Assembly (NCBI GenBank): GCA_015056145.1
Contig: SVGY01000002.1
Span: 62,001-126,000, forward strand
Reading direction: 5' to 3'
Source: Clostridiales bacterium
Lineage (GTDB): Bacteria > Bacillota > Clostridia > Christensenellales > Aristaeellaceae
Length of the DNA: 64,000 nt
The position numbers and the translations under genes are program-made. The notes beneath the pieces were generated by a model that saw only the letters and a program-made list of their open reading frames with translations, was not told the DNA's origin and did no database searches. Of the stretch, positions 1 through 8,441 are shown piece by piece; within the stretch, counting starts at the first letter, position 1, and each line of letters opens with the position of its first letter.

Positions 1-2760
1 AAGGTATCCGTCACAGAGGAAGACGGCGTTCTCTCCGCAGAAGTTATCTACCCCGACGGCGAGCCTCCCGTATTCCGCAACGCTGTAAAACCCGGTGCAC
101 TGTCCATCACCAAGGTCATTCAAAACGCTACCGAGGCTTCCCTGAACCAGCAGTTCACGGTGGAAGTGCTCCTTACCAATGCAAAGGGCGAACCCTGGAG
201 CGGCACGGTCAAAGTGAACGGCACCGATGCGCCCGTTGCCAACGGCGTGCTGACCCTGCTCGTGAAAAACGGCAGTGTGGCCAACATTACCGGCATTCCC
301 GCAGGCCTCCGCTACACCGTCTCCGAACCCGACGAGCTGCCCGGCTGGACCATGGACAGCCAGAAGAGCGGCACCGTCCTCACCGGTTCCACCAGCAGCG
401 AAACCCTGACCAACCGCTATTCTCTCACTGGTTTTGCCTCCATCGGCATCACCAAGGAGCTGGTAGGCCGCACCCTTGCGGAGGATGAATTCACCTTCGA
501 GCTGCTGGACGGCGACCGGGTCATCTCCACCGCCACCAACGCAGCGGATGGATCCGTGCGTTTCGACGACATCTTCTTTGATGCCGAAGGCACCTACACC
601 TTCACCATCCGTGAAACGGAAGGTTCTGATCCCAACGTGCGCTACAGCACGGAAACCATCACCGCAACCGTGGTCATGGAGGACGTCGGCGGCGAGGGTC
701 TGCTCACCGCCACTGTGACCTATTCACCCGATCAGGCCACCATCACCAACTCCCTCAAACCCGGCAGCCTCAGCGTCGCCAAAACGGTGGAAAGCATTAA
801 CGACGCCCACAGGGCAATGGACTTCACCTTTACCCTTAGCCTTGCGGATGCTGACGGCAACCCCATCAGCGGCAATTACTACCTCATCCGTAACAACGTC
901 AGCGAAAGCCTCACCGTTACCAACGGCAGCGGCAGCTTCCAGCTGAAGGACGGAGAAACCGTACAGATCAATGGTTTGCCCAATGGCGCACGCTACACCC
1001 TGACTGAGGAAGAGGCACCCGGCTTCACCGTGGAATCCACCGGAACCAGCGGCGTTATTCAGGCCCAGCAGATGCTGCCCGTCAGCTTCACAAACACCTA
1101 TCACGCCGAAGGAGAATACCGTTTCTCCGCAGCAAAACTGCTGGAAGGCCGTGAGCTTGTGGCCGACGAATTCATCTTCGTCCTTATGGACGAAGAGGGC
1201 GTAGAACTGCAAGTCATCCCCATCGATGCAGAGGGCCGTGCCGATTTCGGCGTTATCCTCTTCACCGAGGAAGACCTGGGTTCCCACACTTACCAGATTG
1301 CAGAACGCAACACCGGCGCAGCAGGCATCACCTACGACGAAACCATCCACACCGTGACACTGACCATCGCCGACAAGGGCGACGGCACCCTCTCCATCAC
1401 CGACGATTTGCAGGGCGAGATCCCCTCCTTTACCAACCTTTACAGCGACAAGACCGCTCTTACCGTTGAAAAGGTATGGCAGGACAATGACGACAGCATG
1501 CAGATCCGTCCCGAAAGCATCACGGTGCAGCTGTACCGCAACAACCAGCAGGTGGACGAAGCAACCCTTACCGCAGAAAACGACTGGGTTTACACCTTCA
1601 CCGACCTGCCTGCCTTTGACGAGCAGGGCGCAACCTATCACTACGATGCCAGAGAAGTGCCCGTGACCGGCTACACATCCACCAAGGAAGCGGAAAACGG
1701 ACGCATCATCATCACCAACACCCCTGAAGGCGTGCTTCAGGTATCCAAGACCGTTGTGGGCGGCAGCGTTGAAAGGGACTTCTCCTTTACCGTAACCCTC
1801 AGCCTGAACGGCGAGGCCCTCTCGGTACCTGTCATCCTTGAAAAAGATGGCGTTCAGGAGTCCGTCTCTCCCAGCGATGGCGGACTGCTGGCCTTCGCCC
1901 TCCGTCACGGTCAGCATGCAAGGCTGCTTGGCCTGCCCATCGGTACGGAGTACCTGGTTCAGGAGGAAGCAGTCACCGGCTACACCACCGAGTCCACCAA
2001 CGCCTCCGGCCTCATCCAGCGTGGCGAAATCTCCAGCGCAGAGTTCGTCAACAGCATGGAAACCACGGAATTCACCGTAACGAAGGTATGGCGTGGCGGC
2101 GGCGGTTCCATTACGCTGACGCTTTACGCCAACGGCGTAAAGATGGAGCCTCAGCCGGCCCTGATCAGCAGCGGCGACGTGTACACCTTCCAGGATCTGC
2201 CCACCTACGACGAAGAGGGCAACCCCATCGTATACTACGCCAAGGAAAAATACGTGGAAGGCTACATTACCATCTACAAAAACGAAGCTCCCTACACCCA
2301 TGTGACCAACGCCATCTACAGCGGCGGAACCATCGTAAACAAGCTGGACACCGATGACGAGGACATTCAGGATGCGGACTTCGTTGTAACCAAGCAGTGG
2401 CGTGGCCTGGACGGCAAGAAAGCCCCCGCCATCAAGCTGGTGCTCTACTGCAACGGCGTGCCCACCGACTACGAGACGCCCCGTCCCAGCCGTGAAGGCC
2501 GCTACCGCTACTACAACCTGCCCGACACCGTAAACGGCCAGCCTGCCGTATACACCGTCCGGGAGGAATATGTGGACAACTTTGAAACCCGCTACCAGCT
2601 GGCAGACGGCTCCACCGCCGATTATGCCGACAACGGCGGCACCATCATCAACACCCGGATCCCCCCCACCGGCGACCATACGCCTCTGGCCCTTCTGATG
2701 ATGCTGTCCGTGCTGAGCATCGTTGTGCTGGCGATGGTTTATCGCCGCAAGCGGGCATAA
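1..2760 (+). CDS. Cna-B/pilin-type cell-wall-anchored surface protein, C-terminal part
   Basis: The reading frame is open from base 1, so the start lies outside the window; about 919 codons are visible. It is a string of beta-sandwich repeats. Pilin isopeptide-linkage (Spy0128/FctA-like) units lie near bases 448-690 and 1129-1430, and Cna-B units with the TKVW/EKVW start and a (V)REEY-type end lie near 1459-1700, 2071-2320 and 2380-2640. In such domains a Lys and a Glu or Asp form internal isopeptide bonds. The C-terminus is a sortase signal: IPPTGD at 2659-2676 (an LPxTG variant), a hydrophobic helix and an RRKRA tail. The role is therefore a pilin or adhesin covalently fixed to peptidoglycan. 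The number and identity of repeats are by eye. No sortase gene is in the window. Confidence 0.9.
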   Translation, partial: KVSVTEEDGVLSAEVIYPDGEPPVFRNAVKPGALSITKVIQNATEASLNQQFTVEVLLTNAKGEPWSGTVKVNGTDAPVANGVLTLLVKNGSVANITGIPAGLRYTVSEPDELPGWTMDSQKSGTVLTGSTSSETLTNRYSLTGFASIGITKELVGRTLAEDEFTFELLDGDRVISTATNAADGSVRFDDIFFDAEGTYTFTIRETEGSDPNVRYSTETITATVVMEDVGGEGLLTATVTYSPDQATITNSLKPGSLSVAKTVESINDAHRAMDFTFTLSLADADGNPISGNYYLIRNNVSESLTVTNGSGSFQLKDGETVQINGLPNGARYTLTEEEAPGFTVESTGTSGVIQAQQMLPVSFTNTYHAEGEYRFSAAKLLEGRELVADEFIFVLMDEEGVELQVIPIDAEGRADFGVILFTEEDLGSHTYQIAERNTGAAGITYDETIHTVTLTIADKGDGTLSITDDLQGEIPSFTNLYSDKTALTVEKVWQDNDDSMQIRPESITVQLYRNNQQVDEATLTAENDWVYTFTDLPAFDEQGATYHYDAREVPVTGYTSTKEAENGRIIITNTPEGVLQVSKTVVGGSVERDFSFTVTLSLNGEALSVPVILEKDGVQESVSPSDGGLLAFALRHGQHARLLGLPIGTEYLVQEEAVTGYTTESTNASGLIQRGEISSAEFVNSMETTEFTVTKVWRGGGGSITLTLYANGVKMEPQPALISSGDVYTFQDLPTYDEEGNPIVYYAKEKYVEGYITIYKNEAPYTHVTNAIYSGGTIVNKLDTDDEDIQDADFVVTKQWRGLDGKKAPAIKLVLYCNGVPTDYETPRPSREGRYRYYNLPDTVNGQPAVYTVREEYVDNFETRYQLADGSTADYADNGGTIINTRIPPTGDHTPLALLMMLSVLSIVVLAMVYRRKRA

Positions 2761-2781
2761 TTGCACAAACACATCACAAAA

Positions 2782-2820
2782 GGCTGCTGCAGTTCAACCC
2801 CTGCAGCAGCCCTTCTTTTG
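2782..2820 (+). terminator. Rho-independent terminator of the surface-protein gene
   Basis: An 11-bp perfect stem (GGCTGCTGCAG at 2782-2792 with CTGCAGCAGCC at 2801-2811) is followed by a T-rich stretch. It starts 22 bases after the stop codon. Confidence 0.88.
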
Positions 2821-2859
2821 TTCCATTTTCAGAAATACCGATGATCTTGCTCCCCCGGA

Positions 2860-3225
2860 TTACTCAGCAAACAGCCCCAGCAAACGGCTTATCCACGGGA
2901 AAGCAACTGTGGGCCTGGGCGTTCCGTCTTCCTTGCAGTTGCATTCAAAGCAGTAGCCATCGGCGTCGGTCATGTGGTAGCCGTACCAATCTGTAAAGTG
3001 AACGGCCTCCTCGCCGCAGCCTTCGCATATGAACCGCTCGTACTCCACCGTGTAGTGCTCCAGTACATTTTCGTACTGGTGCTCCTGCCACGTTTCCAGA
3101 ACCGTTCCATACAGGGCATAGCCATACTCGTCCACATGATCACAGGCTGCCAGTGCATCTACCTGCAGCATTGCCAGAAACAGCATTAACATCAGAACCA
3201 TAGCAAAAAACCTTTTCACTCTCAT
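2860..3225 (-). CDS. Small secreted Cys-rich protein of unknown function
   Basis: 121 residues. I chose the ATG at 3225 because it opens with a classical signal peptide (MRVKRFF, a hydrophobic run, then a VDALA-A cleavage site near residue 26); a longer in-frame start at 3360 would bury that signal. The mature part is acidic and aromatic, with a CEGCGE motif and a CFECNC motif about 30 residues apart, which looks like a pair of metal-binding knuckles. A plausible minus-strand promoter lies upstream. I do not recognise the family. The gene converges on the surface-protein gene and diverges from the deformylase gene. Confidence 0.7.
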   Translation of the reverse strand: MRVKRFFAMVLMLMLFLAMLQVDALAACDHVDEYGYALYGTVLETWQEHQYENVLEHYTVEYERFICEGCGEEAVHFTDWYGYHMTDADGYCFECNCKEDGTPRPTVAFPWISRLLGLFAE

Positions 3226-3267
3226 CCCTGCCTTTTCAGTTTTTTTATCATTGCGAAGTCTATATTG

Positions 3268-3296
3268 AGTATATACCAAATGCGAAGCAAAAACAA
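3268..3296 (-). promoter_or_regulatory. Sigma-A-like promoter of the small secreted protein
   Basis: On the minus strand, TTGTTT (3296-3291), a 17-base spacer and TATACT (3273-3268) stand 43 bases upstream of the ATG. Confidence 0.6.
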
Positions 3297-3335
3297 TTGT
3301 TATAGAAAAAACATCCCCATGTTTTGCCTCAATCA

Positions 3336-3344
3336 TGGTATAAT
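3336..3344 (+). promoter_or_regulatory. Extended -10 promoter of the deformylase gene
   Basis: TG-G-TATAAT is an extended -10 element 32 bases before the start codon. No good -35 box is visible at the usual distance, which fits extended -10 promoters. Confidence 0.6.
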
Positions 3345-3376
3345 CTCCCCATCCTCGCAAAAGGAGGCCTCACACC

Positions 3377-3787
3377 ATGATCCGCCCCATCGTGAAAGAT
3401 ACCTTTTTTCTTCAGCAAAAAAGCCAGCCTGCCACCCCTGCTGATGCCGCCCACGGCCAGGATCTGCTGGATACCCTCAACGCCCATCTGCACGAATGCG
3501 TGGGCATGGCCGGAAACATGATCGGCGTTAATAAGCGCATCATCGTCATCCGGGACGGCCACAGCTCCCGGCTGATGTATAACCCGGTGCTGCTTGGTTC
3601 CATGGGCCCCTATACCCAGGAAGAGGGCTGCCTTTCCCTTTCCGGAACACGCACAGCGCAGCGGTTCAACATCATCCGGGTAAAGTTTCAGGATGAAAAC
3701 TTCCTTCCCAGAGAGGAGACCTTCACCGGTTTCACCGCCGCCATCGTCCAGCATGAGATGGCGCATCTGGACGGAATTTTGATATAA
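3377..3787 (+). CDS. def: Peptide deformylase
   Basis: 136 residues. It removes the N-formyl group from nascent proteins in the cytoplasm using a bound metal ion. Three family motifs are present: GMAGNMIGV (motif 1, normally G-x-G-L-A-A-x-Q), EEGCLSLS with the metal ligand Cys85, and HEMAHLDG with His126, Glu127 and His130. The protein ends just after motif 3, so it is shorter than the E. coli enzyme (about 169 residues), as in the short clostridial type. Motif 1 has Met where canonical enzymes have Gln, which I recall as usual in this subgroup. The start follows an AAAGGAGG site. It sits alone upstream of the purine operon. Confidence 0.9.
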   Translation: MIRPIVKDTFFLQQKSQPATPADAAHGQDLLDTLNAHLHECVGMAGNMIGVNKRIIVIRDGHSSRLMYNPVLLGSMGPYTQEEGCLSLSGTRTAQRFNIIRVKFQDENFLPREETFTGFTAAIVQHEMAHLDGILI

Positions 3788-3829
3788 TGAACATCCCTTA
3801 AAATGTTATATTTCCTTAACTTTCAAGTC

Positions 3830-3858
3830 TTGACGAAGGCCTTTTTTCCTGCTATATT
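3830..3858 (+). promoter_or_regulatory. Promoter of the purine operon
   Basis: TTGACG (3830-3835), a 17-base spacer and TATATT (3853-3858) are followed about 20 bases later by the ZTP aptamer, the expected layout for a riboswitch-controlled transcript. Confidence 0.82.
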
Positions 3859-3877
3859 TATGCGGTGATCACCACTG

Positions 3878-3966
3878 TTCTTTGCGACTGACGGATATTT
3901 GCAGAGCACTGCAAGGGAACAAAGAACATCGAAGGATTCGCCTTCATTTGCCGACCGTCTGGGCGC
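3878..3966 (+). promoter_or_regulatory. ZTP/ZMP (pfl) riboswitch
   Basis: The conserved parts of the pfl motif occur in order: closing stem TTCTTTG (3878-3884) with CAAAGAA (3920-3926), GACTGACGG (3886-3894), an inner hairpin TTGCAG/CTGCAA, GGGAA, then a linker with a small AAGG/CCTT hairpin, and the 3' domain GCCGACCGTCTGGGC (3950-3964), which forms the pseudoknot. The aptamer senses ZTP/ZMP (AICAR nucleotides), which accumulate when 10-formyl-THF is short. Its 3' end overlaps the following terminator stem, so ligand binding should permit read-through into purE and the rest of the operon. Confidence 0.96.
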
Positions 3967-3999
3967 ACTTGGATCATTGTGATTTGAGTGCGCTTTTTT
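3963..3999 (+). terminator. Riboswitch-controlled intrinsic terminator
   Basis: GCGCACT (3963-3969) pairs with AGTGCGC (3987-3993), followed by six T. The left arm shares its first bases with the last conserved bases of the ZTP aptamer, so the two folds exclude each other. It ends 11 bases before the purE ribosome-binding site. Confidence 0.9.
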
Positions 4000-4023
4000 C
4001 TATTTTATCAAGGAGGGCTACAC

Positions 4024-4518
4024 ATGAAGAAGATCGGAATCATCATGGGAAGCGACAGCGATCTGCCTATCGTAAAGAAGGCCATCGACACGCTGAACGC
4101 TTTCGGCATCCCCAACGAAGTACACGTCTACTCCGCCCACCGCACCCCCGAAGAAGCACGGGATTTTGCCAGGTCCGCCCGTCAGAACGGCTACGGCGCC
4201 ATCATTGCCGCTGCCGGCATGGCCGCACATCTGGCCGGCGCTATCGCTGCCAACACCACTCTGCCCGTTATCGGCATTCCCTGCGCATCCACAAATCTCG
4301 ACGGCATTGACGCCTTGCTCTCTACTGTACAGATGCCCTCCGGCATTCCCGTGGCAACTGTTGCAATTAACGGAGCAGTCAATGCCGCCTTGCTTTGCGT
4401 ACAGATTCTGGCCGTCACCGACGAGGAGCTGGCCCGCAAGCTGGACGAAAAGCGTGAAAACGACCGCAAGGCCGTTCTGGAAAAGGACGCTGCCCTGCTG
4501 GCCAAACTGAATCAGTAA
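4024..4518 (+). CDS. purE: N5-carboxyaminoimidazole ribonucleotide mutase
   Basis: 164 residues. It makes CAIR in purine synthesis. The nucleotide-binding GSDSD near the N-terminus, SAHRTPE near residue 40 and the Ala-rich [15 protein letters not shown] segment are the PurE hallmarks. The ATG at 4024 follows AAGGAGGG; a longer frame start at 3988 lies inside the terminator. It is the first gene of the operon. No purK is in the window, so whether it is the class I mutase (with PurK elsewhere) or a class II AIR carboxylase cannot be settled from this sequence. Confidence 0.96.
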   Translation: MKKIGIIMGSDSDLPIVKKAIDTLNAFGIPNEVHVYSAHRTPEEARDFARSARQNGYGAIIAAAGMAAHLAGAIAANTTLPVIGIPCASTNLDGIDALLSTVQMPSGIPVATVAINGAVNAALLCVQILAVTDEELARKLDEKRENDRKAVLEKDAALLAKLNQ

Positions 4519-4555
4519 TCCCCCACTACGAAAAGATAAAAGGAGAGGTTTAGAC

Positions 4556-5236
4556 ATGGAACGCATTTACACCGGAAAAACCAAGGACGTATTCGCACTG
4601 GAAAACGGCAACTATCTGCTCAAGTTCAAGGATGACTGCACCGGCAAGGACGGCGTGTTCGATCCCGGCGAAAACTCCGTGGGCCTGACCATCGACGGCG
4701 TTGGCGACGTGAACCTGCGCATGTCCATCTACTTCTTTGAAAAGGTCAATGCCGCCGGCATCAAGACCCATTTTGTAAGCGCCAACCTGGACGACACCAC
4801 CATGGAAGTTGTTCCCGGCAAGGTGTTCGGCAAGGGCCTGGAAGTTATCTGCCGCCACAAGGCCGTTGGCAGCTTCTACCGCCGCTACAGCGACTACATC
4901 GAGGAAGGCGCCGACCTGCCCGCTTATGTTGAAATGACCTTCAAGAACGACGAAAAGGGCGATCCCCTGGTTACCAAGGACGGCCTGGTGGATCTGGGCG
5001 TGATGACCGCCGAGCAGTACGACGAAATGAAGGAAATGACCCAGAAGATCACCCAGATCGTGGCTGACGACCTGAAGGAAAAGGGCCTGATCCTCTACGA
5101 TATCAAGTTCGAGTTTGGCTACGACCGTGAGGGCAATGTTATGCTCATCGACGAAATCGCCTCCGGCAACATGCGTGTTTACAAGGACGGCCAGTACATC
5201 GATCCCATGACCCTCTCCAAGCTGTTCTTCGCCTGA
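4556..5236 (+). CDS. purC: SAICAR synthetase
   Basis: 226 residues, close to the usual 230-240. It joins aspartate to CAIR using ATP. The N-terminal YTGKTKD nucleotide-binding strand, the KAVGSF region near residue 102 and the late [10 protein letters not shown] segment (the family usually has DEI-P-D-xxR) support this. A GGAGAGG site precedes the ATG. It lies 37 bases after purE and 39 bases before the purF-like gene, in the same transcript. No purB is present in the window for the following step. Confidence 0.95.
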   Translation: MERIYTGKTKDVFALENGNYLLKFKDDCTGKDGVFDPGENSVGLTIDGVGDVNLRMSIYFFEKVNAAGIKTHFVSANLDDTTMEVVPGKVFGKGLEVICRHKAVGSFYRRYSDYIEEGADLPAYVEMTFKNDEKGDPLVTKDGLVDLGVMTAEQYDEMKEMTQKITQIVADDLKEKGLILYDIKFEFGYDREGNVMLIDEIASGNMRVYKDGQYIDPMTLSKLFFA

Positions 5237-5275
5237 GGATTCCAATCACCGCTTCATTAGAAAGGCAGGAATACC

Positions 5276-6700
5276 ATGGGTGGTTTTTTCGGAGCCATCG
5301 GCCGGCAGAATATGCTCTCCGATGTGTATTTCGGTACGGACTACCATTCCCACCTGGGAACCCGCAGTGCAGGCCTTGCGGCCTTTGACCCGGCCGAGGG
5401 CCTGCAGCGGAAGATCCACAGCATCGGGAACTCTCCCTTCCGTACCAAGTTTGAGAATATCTTTGATACCATGCAGGGAACCGCTGCCATCGGCTGCATC
5501 AACGACACGGATCCCCAGCCGCTGATCATGCGTTCCCGGCTGGGTACCTACGCCATCTGCTTTGTGGGTGCCATCAACAATTTCGAGGAGCTCATTGAGG
5601 GCTACATTGCCCAGGGCAACCGCCAGTTCGGCGCTATGTCCCGTGGCATCGTCAACTCCACGGAGCTGGTGGCAGCCTATATCAACCAGAAGGAAACCTT
5701 TGCCGAGGGCATCCGCTATGCCCAGGAAATGATCGACGGCGCCCTGGCTGTACTGATTCTTACCGACCAGGGTACGATCATCGCCGCAAGGGATCTGGAC
5801 GGCCGCCTGCCGGTGCATATCGGCAAGGGCGCAGCGGGCTACTGTGTATCCTTTGAAAACTTTGCCTACCAGAAGCTGGACTATCAGGATTTTGCAGTGC
5901 TGAAGCCCGGTCAGGTGGTGGAGCTCACCGCAGAGGGTATGTCCACCCTGATGGAAGGCCGGGAAGAGATGCATGTGTGCTCCTTCCTGTGGAGCTACTA
6001 CGGCTTCCCCACTTCCAATTACGAGGGCATCAACGTGGAAGTGATGCGCTACCGCAACGGCGAGATCATGGCCCGGGACGAAGCAGAAGCCGGCAAGATC
6101 CCCACGGTGGATTGTGTGGCCGGCGTGCCCGATTCCGGTACGCCCCATGCCATTGGCTATGCCAACCGGAGCCATCTGCCCTTTGCACGGCCCTTCATCA
6201 AGTACACTCCCACCTGGCCCAGAAGCTTCACCCCCTCCTCTCAGGAGGAACGCAACCGCATCGCCAAGATGAAGCAGATCCCCGTGGACAGCCTCATCCG
6301 GGACAAGGAGCTGCTCTTTGTGGACGACTCCATCGTCCGGGGAACTCAGCTGCGGGAGACTGTAGAGTTCCTTTATGAAAGCGGCGCAAAGAAGGTGCAC
6401 ATGCGCTCTGCCTGCCCGCCCATCATGTACGGCTGCAAGTACCTGAACTTCTCCCGTGCCACCAGTGATCGGGAGCTGATCACCCGCTCCACCATTATCG
6501 AGCTGGAAGGCGAGGAAGGCCTCAACCATCTGGAGGAATACAGCGATTCTTCCACCCAGAGGGGCAAAAACCTCCGGGATGCCATCTGCAAAAAGCTGCA
6601 TCTGGCCTCGCTGGAATTCCAGTCCCTGGAGGGACTCATCGAAGCCATCGGGCTTCCCCCCTGCAAACTGTGTACCTACTGCTGGAACGGCAAGGAATAA
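5276..6700 (+). CDS. purF: Amidophosphoribosyltransferase (PurF-like), glutaminase Cys replaced by Gly
   Basis: 474 residues, normal PurF length and order: N-terminal Ntn-hydrolase glutaminase fold (about 1-230), then a phosphoribosyltransferase domain with the PRPP loop LFVDDSIVRGTQ near residue 345. Known PurF proteins begin MCGI, with that Cys as the nucleophile that takes ammonia from glutamine. Here the protein begins MGGFFG, so the nucleophile is absent. Cys235, Cys380, Cys387 and the C-terminal CKLCTYC (463, 466, 469) could provide the iron-sulfur ligands known from the Bacillus enzyme. It sits where purF belongs in the operon. It may use free ammonia or an ammonia-delivering partner, or have another role in the pathway. 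I recall MGGFFG-type homologs in other gut bacteria, so this is probably not a sequencing error. Confidence 0.85.
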   Translation: MGGFFGAIGRQNMLSDVYFGTDYHSHLGTRSAGLAAFDPAEGLQRKIHSIGNSPFRTKFENIFDTMQGTAAIGCINDTDPQPLIMRSRLGTYAICFVGAINNFEELIEGYIAQGNRQFGAMSRGIVNSTELVAAYINQKETFAEGIRYAQEMIDGALAVLILTDQGTIIAARDLDGRLPVHIGKGAAGYCVSFENFAYQKLDYQDFAVLKPGQVVELTAEGMSTLMEGREEMHVCSFLWSYYGFPTSNYEGINVEVMRYRNGEIMARDEAEAGKIPTVDCVAGVPDSGTPHAIGYANRSHLPFARPFIKYTPTWPRSFTPSSQEERNRIAKMKQIPVDSLIRDKELLFVDDSIVRGTQLRETVEFLYESGAKKVHMRSACPPIMYGCKYLNFSRATSDRELITRSTIIELEGEEGLNHLEEYSDSSTQRGKNLRDAICKKLHLASLEFQSLEGLIEAIGLPPCKLCTYCWNGKE

Positions 6701-6715
6701 CGGAGGATGAAAGCA

Positions 6716-7759
6716 ATGCACGAGAATTCAAGGTCCGAAAGCTACGCCGCCGCTGGCGTTGATATTACCGCAGGCTACAAAGCGGTAGAACTGATGAAAA
6801 CCCATATTGCCAAGACCATGACCAGCGGAGTGGTATCCGATGTGGGCGGTTTTGGCGGCCTGTTTGAGCTGGACCTGACCGGCATCGAAAAGCCCGTGCT
6901 GGTTTCCGGCACCGACGGTTGCGGCACCAAGGTAAAGCTGGCCATGCTGCTTGACAAGCACGACACCATCGGCATCGATGCTGTGGCCATGTGCGTGAAC
7001 GACATTATTTGCTGCGGCGCCAAACCCCTGTTCTTCCTGGACTACATTGCCTGCGGCAAGAACTATCCCGAAAAGATCGCCCAGATCGTTTCCGGCGTGG
7101 CCGAGGGCTGCGTGCAGAGCGGCGCTGCCCTCATCGGCGGCGAAACTGCCGAGCATCCCGGCCTGATGCCCGAAGATGATTACGATCTGGCTGGCTACTG
7201 CACCGGCGTGGTGGACAAGGCCAAGATCATCGACAACAAGACCATGGAAGCTGGCGACGTGATCATCGCCCTGCCCTCCAGCGGCGTGCACTCCAATGGT
7301 TTCTCCCTGGTGCGCAAGGTTTTCGACGTGGAAAACGCCGACCTCACCAGCCCCGTGGAGGCCCTTGGCGGCAAAGGCATCGGCGAAACTCTGCTGACTC
7401 CCACCAAGATCTATGTCAAGCCCCTTTTGGCCCTTATTGAAAAGGTTCAGGTGAAGGGCGTAAGCCACATCACCGGCGGCGGCTTCTACGAGAATATTCC
7501 GCGTTCCATTCCCGACGGTCTGGGTGCAAAGATCGACAAGGCATCCGTCCGGGTGCTGCCCATTTTCAAGCTGATCCAGGAAACCGGCGGCATCTCCGAG
7601 CGTGATATGTACAACACCTTCAACATGGGTGTTGGCATGAGCATCGTGGTTCCTGCCCAGCAGGCAGAGCTGGCCATGAGCGTGCTGCGTGAACAGGGCG
7701 AGGATCCCTACATCATCGGCGAAATCGTCAAATCCGACGAAAAGATCGAACTTTGCTGA
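6716..7759 (+). CDS. purM: Phosphoribosylformylglycinamidine cyclo-ligase (AIR synthetase)
   Basis: 347 residues. It closes the imidazole ring using ATP. The family motifs GTDGCGTK near residue 65 and GGETAEHPG near residue 140 are present, with a C-terminal half ending in GEI-type strands. I prefer the ATG at 6716 because a GGAGG at 6702-6706 stands nine bases before it; the in-frame ATG at 6707 directly abuts that site. It follows the purF-like gene by 15 bases and is translated in series with purN. Confidence 0.95.
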   Translation: MHENSRSESYAAAGVDITAGYKAVELMKTHIAKTMTSGVVSDVGGFGGLFELDLTGIEKPVLVSGTDGCGTKVKLAMLLDKHDTIGIDAVAMCVNDIICCGAKPLFFLDYIACGKNYPEKIAQIVSGVAEGCVQSGAALIGGETAEHPGLMPEDDYDLAGYCTGVVDKAKIIDNKTMEAGDVIIALPSSGVHSNGFSLVRKVFDVENADLTSPVEALGGKGIGETLLTPTKIYVKPLLALIEKVQVKGVSHITGGGFYENIPRSIPDGLGAKIDKASVRVLPIFKLIQETGGISERDMYNTFNMGVGMSIVVPAQQAELAMSVLREQGEDPYIIGEIVKSDEKIELC

Positions 7760-7793
7760 TCGTGCCCTTCTGATAGTTGCGGAGGAATAACCG

Positions 7794-8441
7794 ATGAAGA
7801 AACAAACCAATATCGCCGTGCTGGTATCCGGCGGCGGTACGAACCTGCAGGCTCTCATCGATGTATGGCAAAAGGAAGGCCTGGGCGGCGGAAAGCTGGC
7901 GGCGGTCATCGCCACCAAGGAAGGCGCCTATGCGCTGGAGCGGGCCGCAAAGGCCGGCATTCCCGGTCATGTGCTCAGCCGGAAGGCCTTCCCTTCCAGC
8001 CGGGAGATGACTCAGGCGCTGGTTGATATGCTCCACGATCTCAAAATCGATCTGGTGGTGCTGGCCGGCTGCATGGTCATCTTCACTGAAGAACTGACCA
8101 ATGCCTACCCCAATGCCATCATCAACGTACATCCGGCGCTGATCCCTTCTTTCTGCGGCAAGGGCTTCTACGGGCTTCATGTACACGAAGCCGCTCTGGC
8201 CTATGGGGTAAAGCTCTCCGGCGCAACGGTGCATTTTGTTTCCGAGGAATGTGACGGCGGCCCCATCATTTGCCAGAAGGCTGTGACCGTCCGGGAGGAC
8301 GATACCCCCGAAACGCTGCAAAAGCGCATTATGGAGGAAGCGGAATGGAAGCTTCTTCCCGAAGCCGTAAGGCTTTTCTGCCAGGGCCGACTGCAGGTGG
8401 AAGGCCGCATTGTGAAAATACTTGAGGAGGATGCACAATGA
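7794..8441 (+). CDS. purN: Phosphoribosylglycinamide formyltransferase (folate-dependent)
   Basis: 215 residues. It transfers formyl from 10-formyl-THF to GAR. Conserved features are VLVSGGGTNLQALID at the N-terminus, the catalytic NVHPALIP (Asn and His), and the ECDGGP loop holding the catalytic Asp. A GGAGG site precedes the ATG by eight bases. The stop overlaps the next start (ATGA, 8438-8441), so purN and purO are likely translationally coupled. The formyl donor can come from fhs at the end of the same operon. Confidence 0.95.
   Translation: MKKQTNIAVLVSGGGTNLQALIDVWQKEGLGGGKLAAVIATKEGAYALERAAKAGIPGHVLSRKAFPSSREMTQALVDMLHDLKIDLVVLAGCMVIFTEELTNAYPNAIINVHPALIPSFCGKGFYGLHVHEAALAYGVKLSGATVHFVSEECDGGPIICQKAVTVREDDTPETLQKRIMEEAEWKLLPEAVRLFCQGRLQVEGRIVKILEEDAQ

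Noticed and set aside
724-2772. A minus-strand open frame of 682 codons opposite the surface protein
   Set aside because: Same antisense effect. The translation has no domain and the start lies in the terminator.
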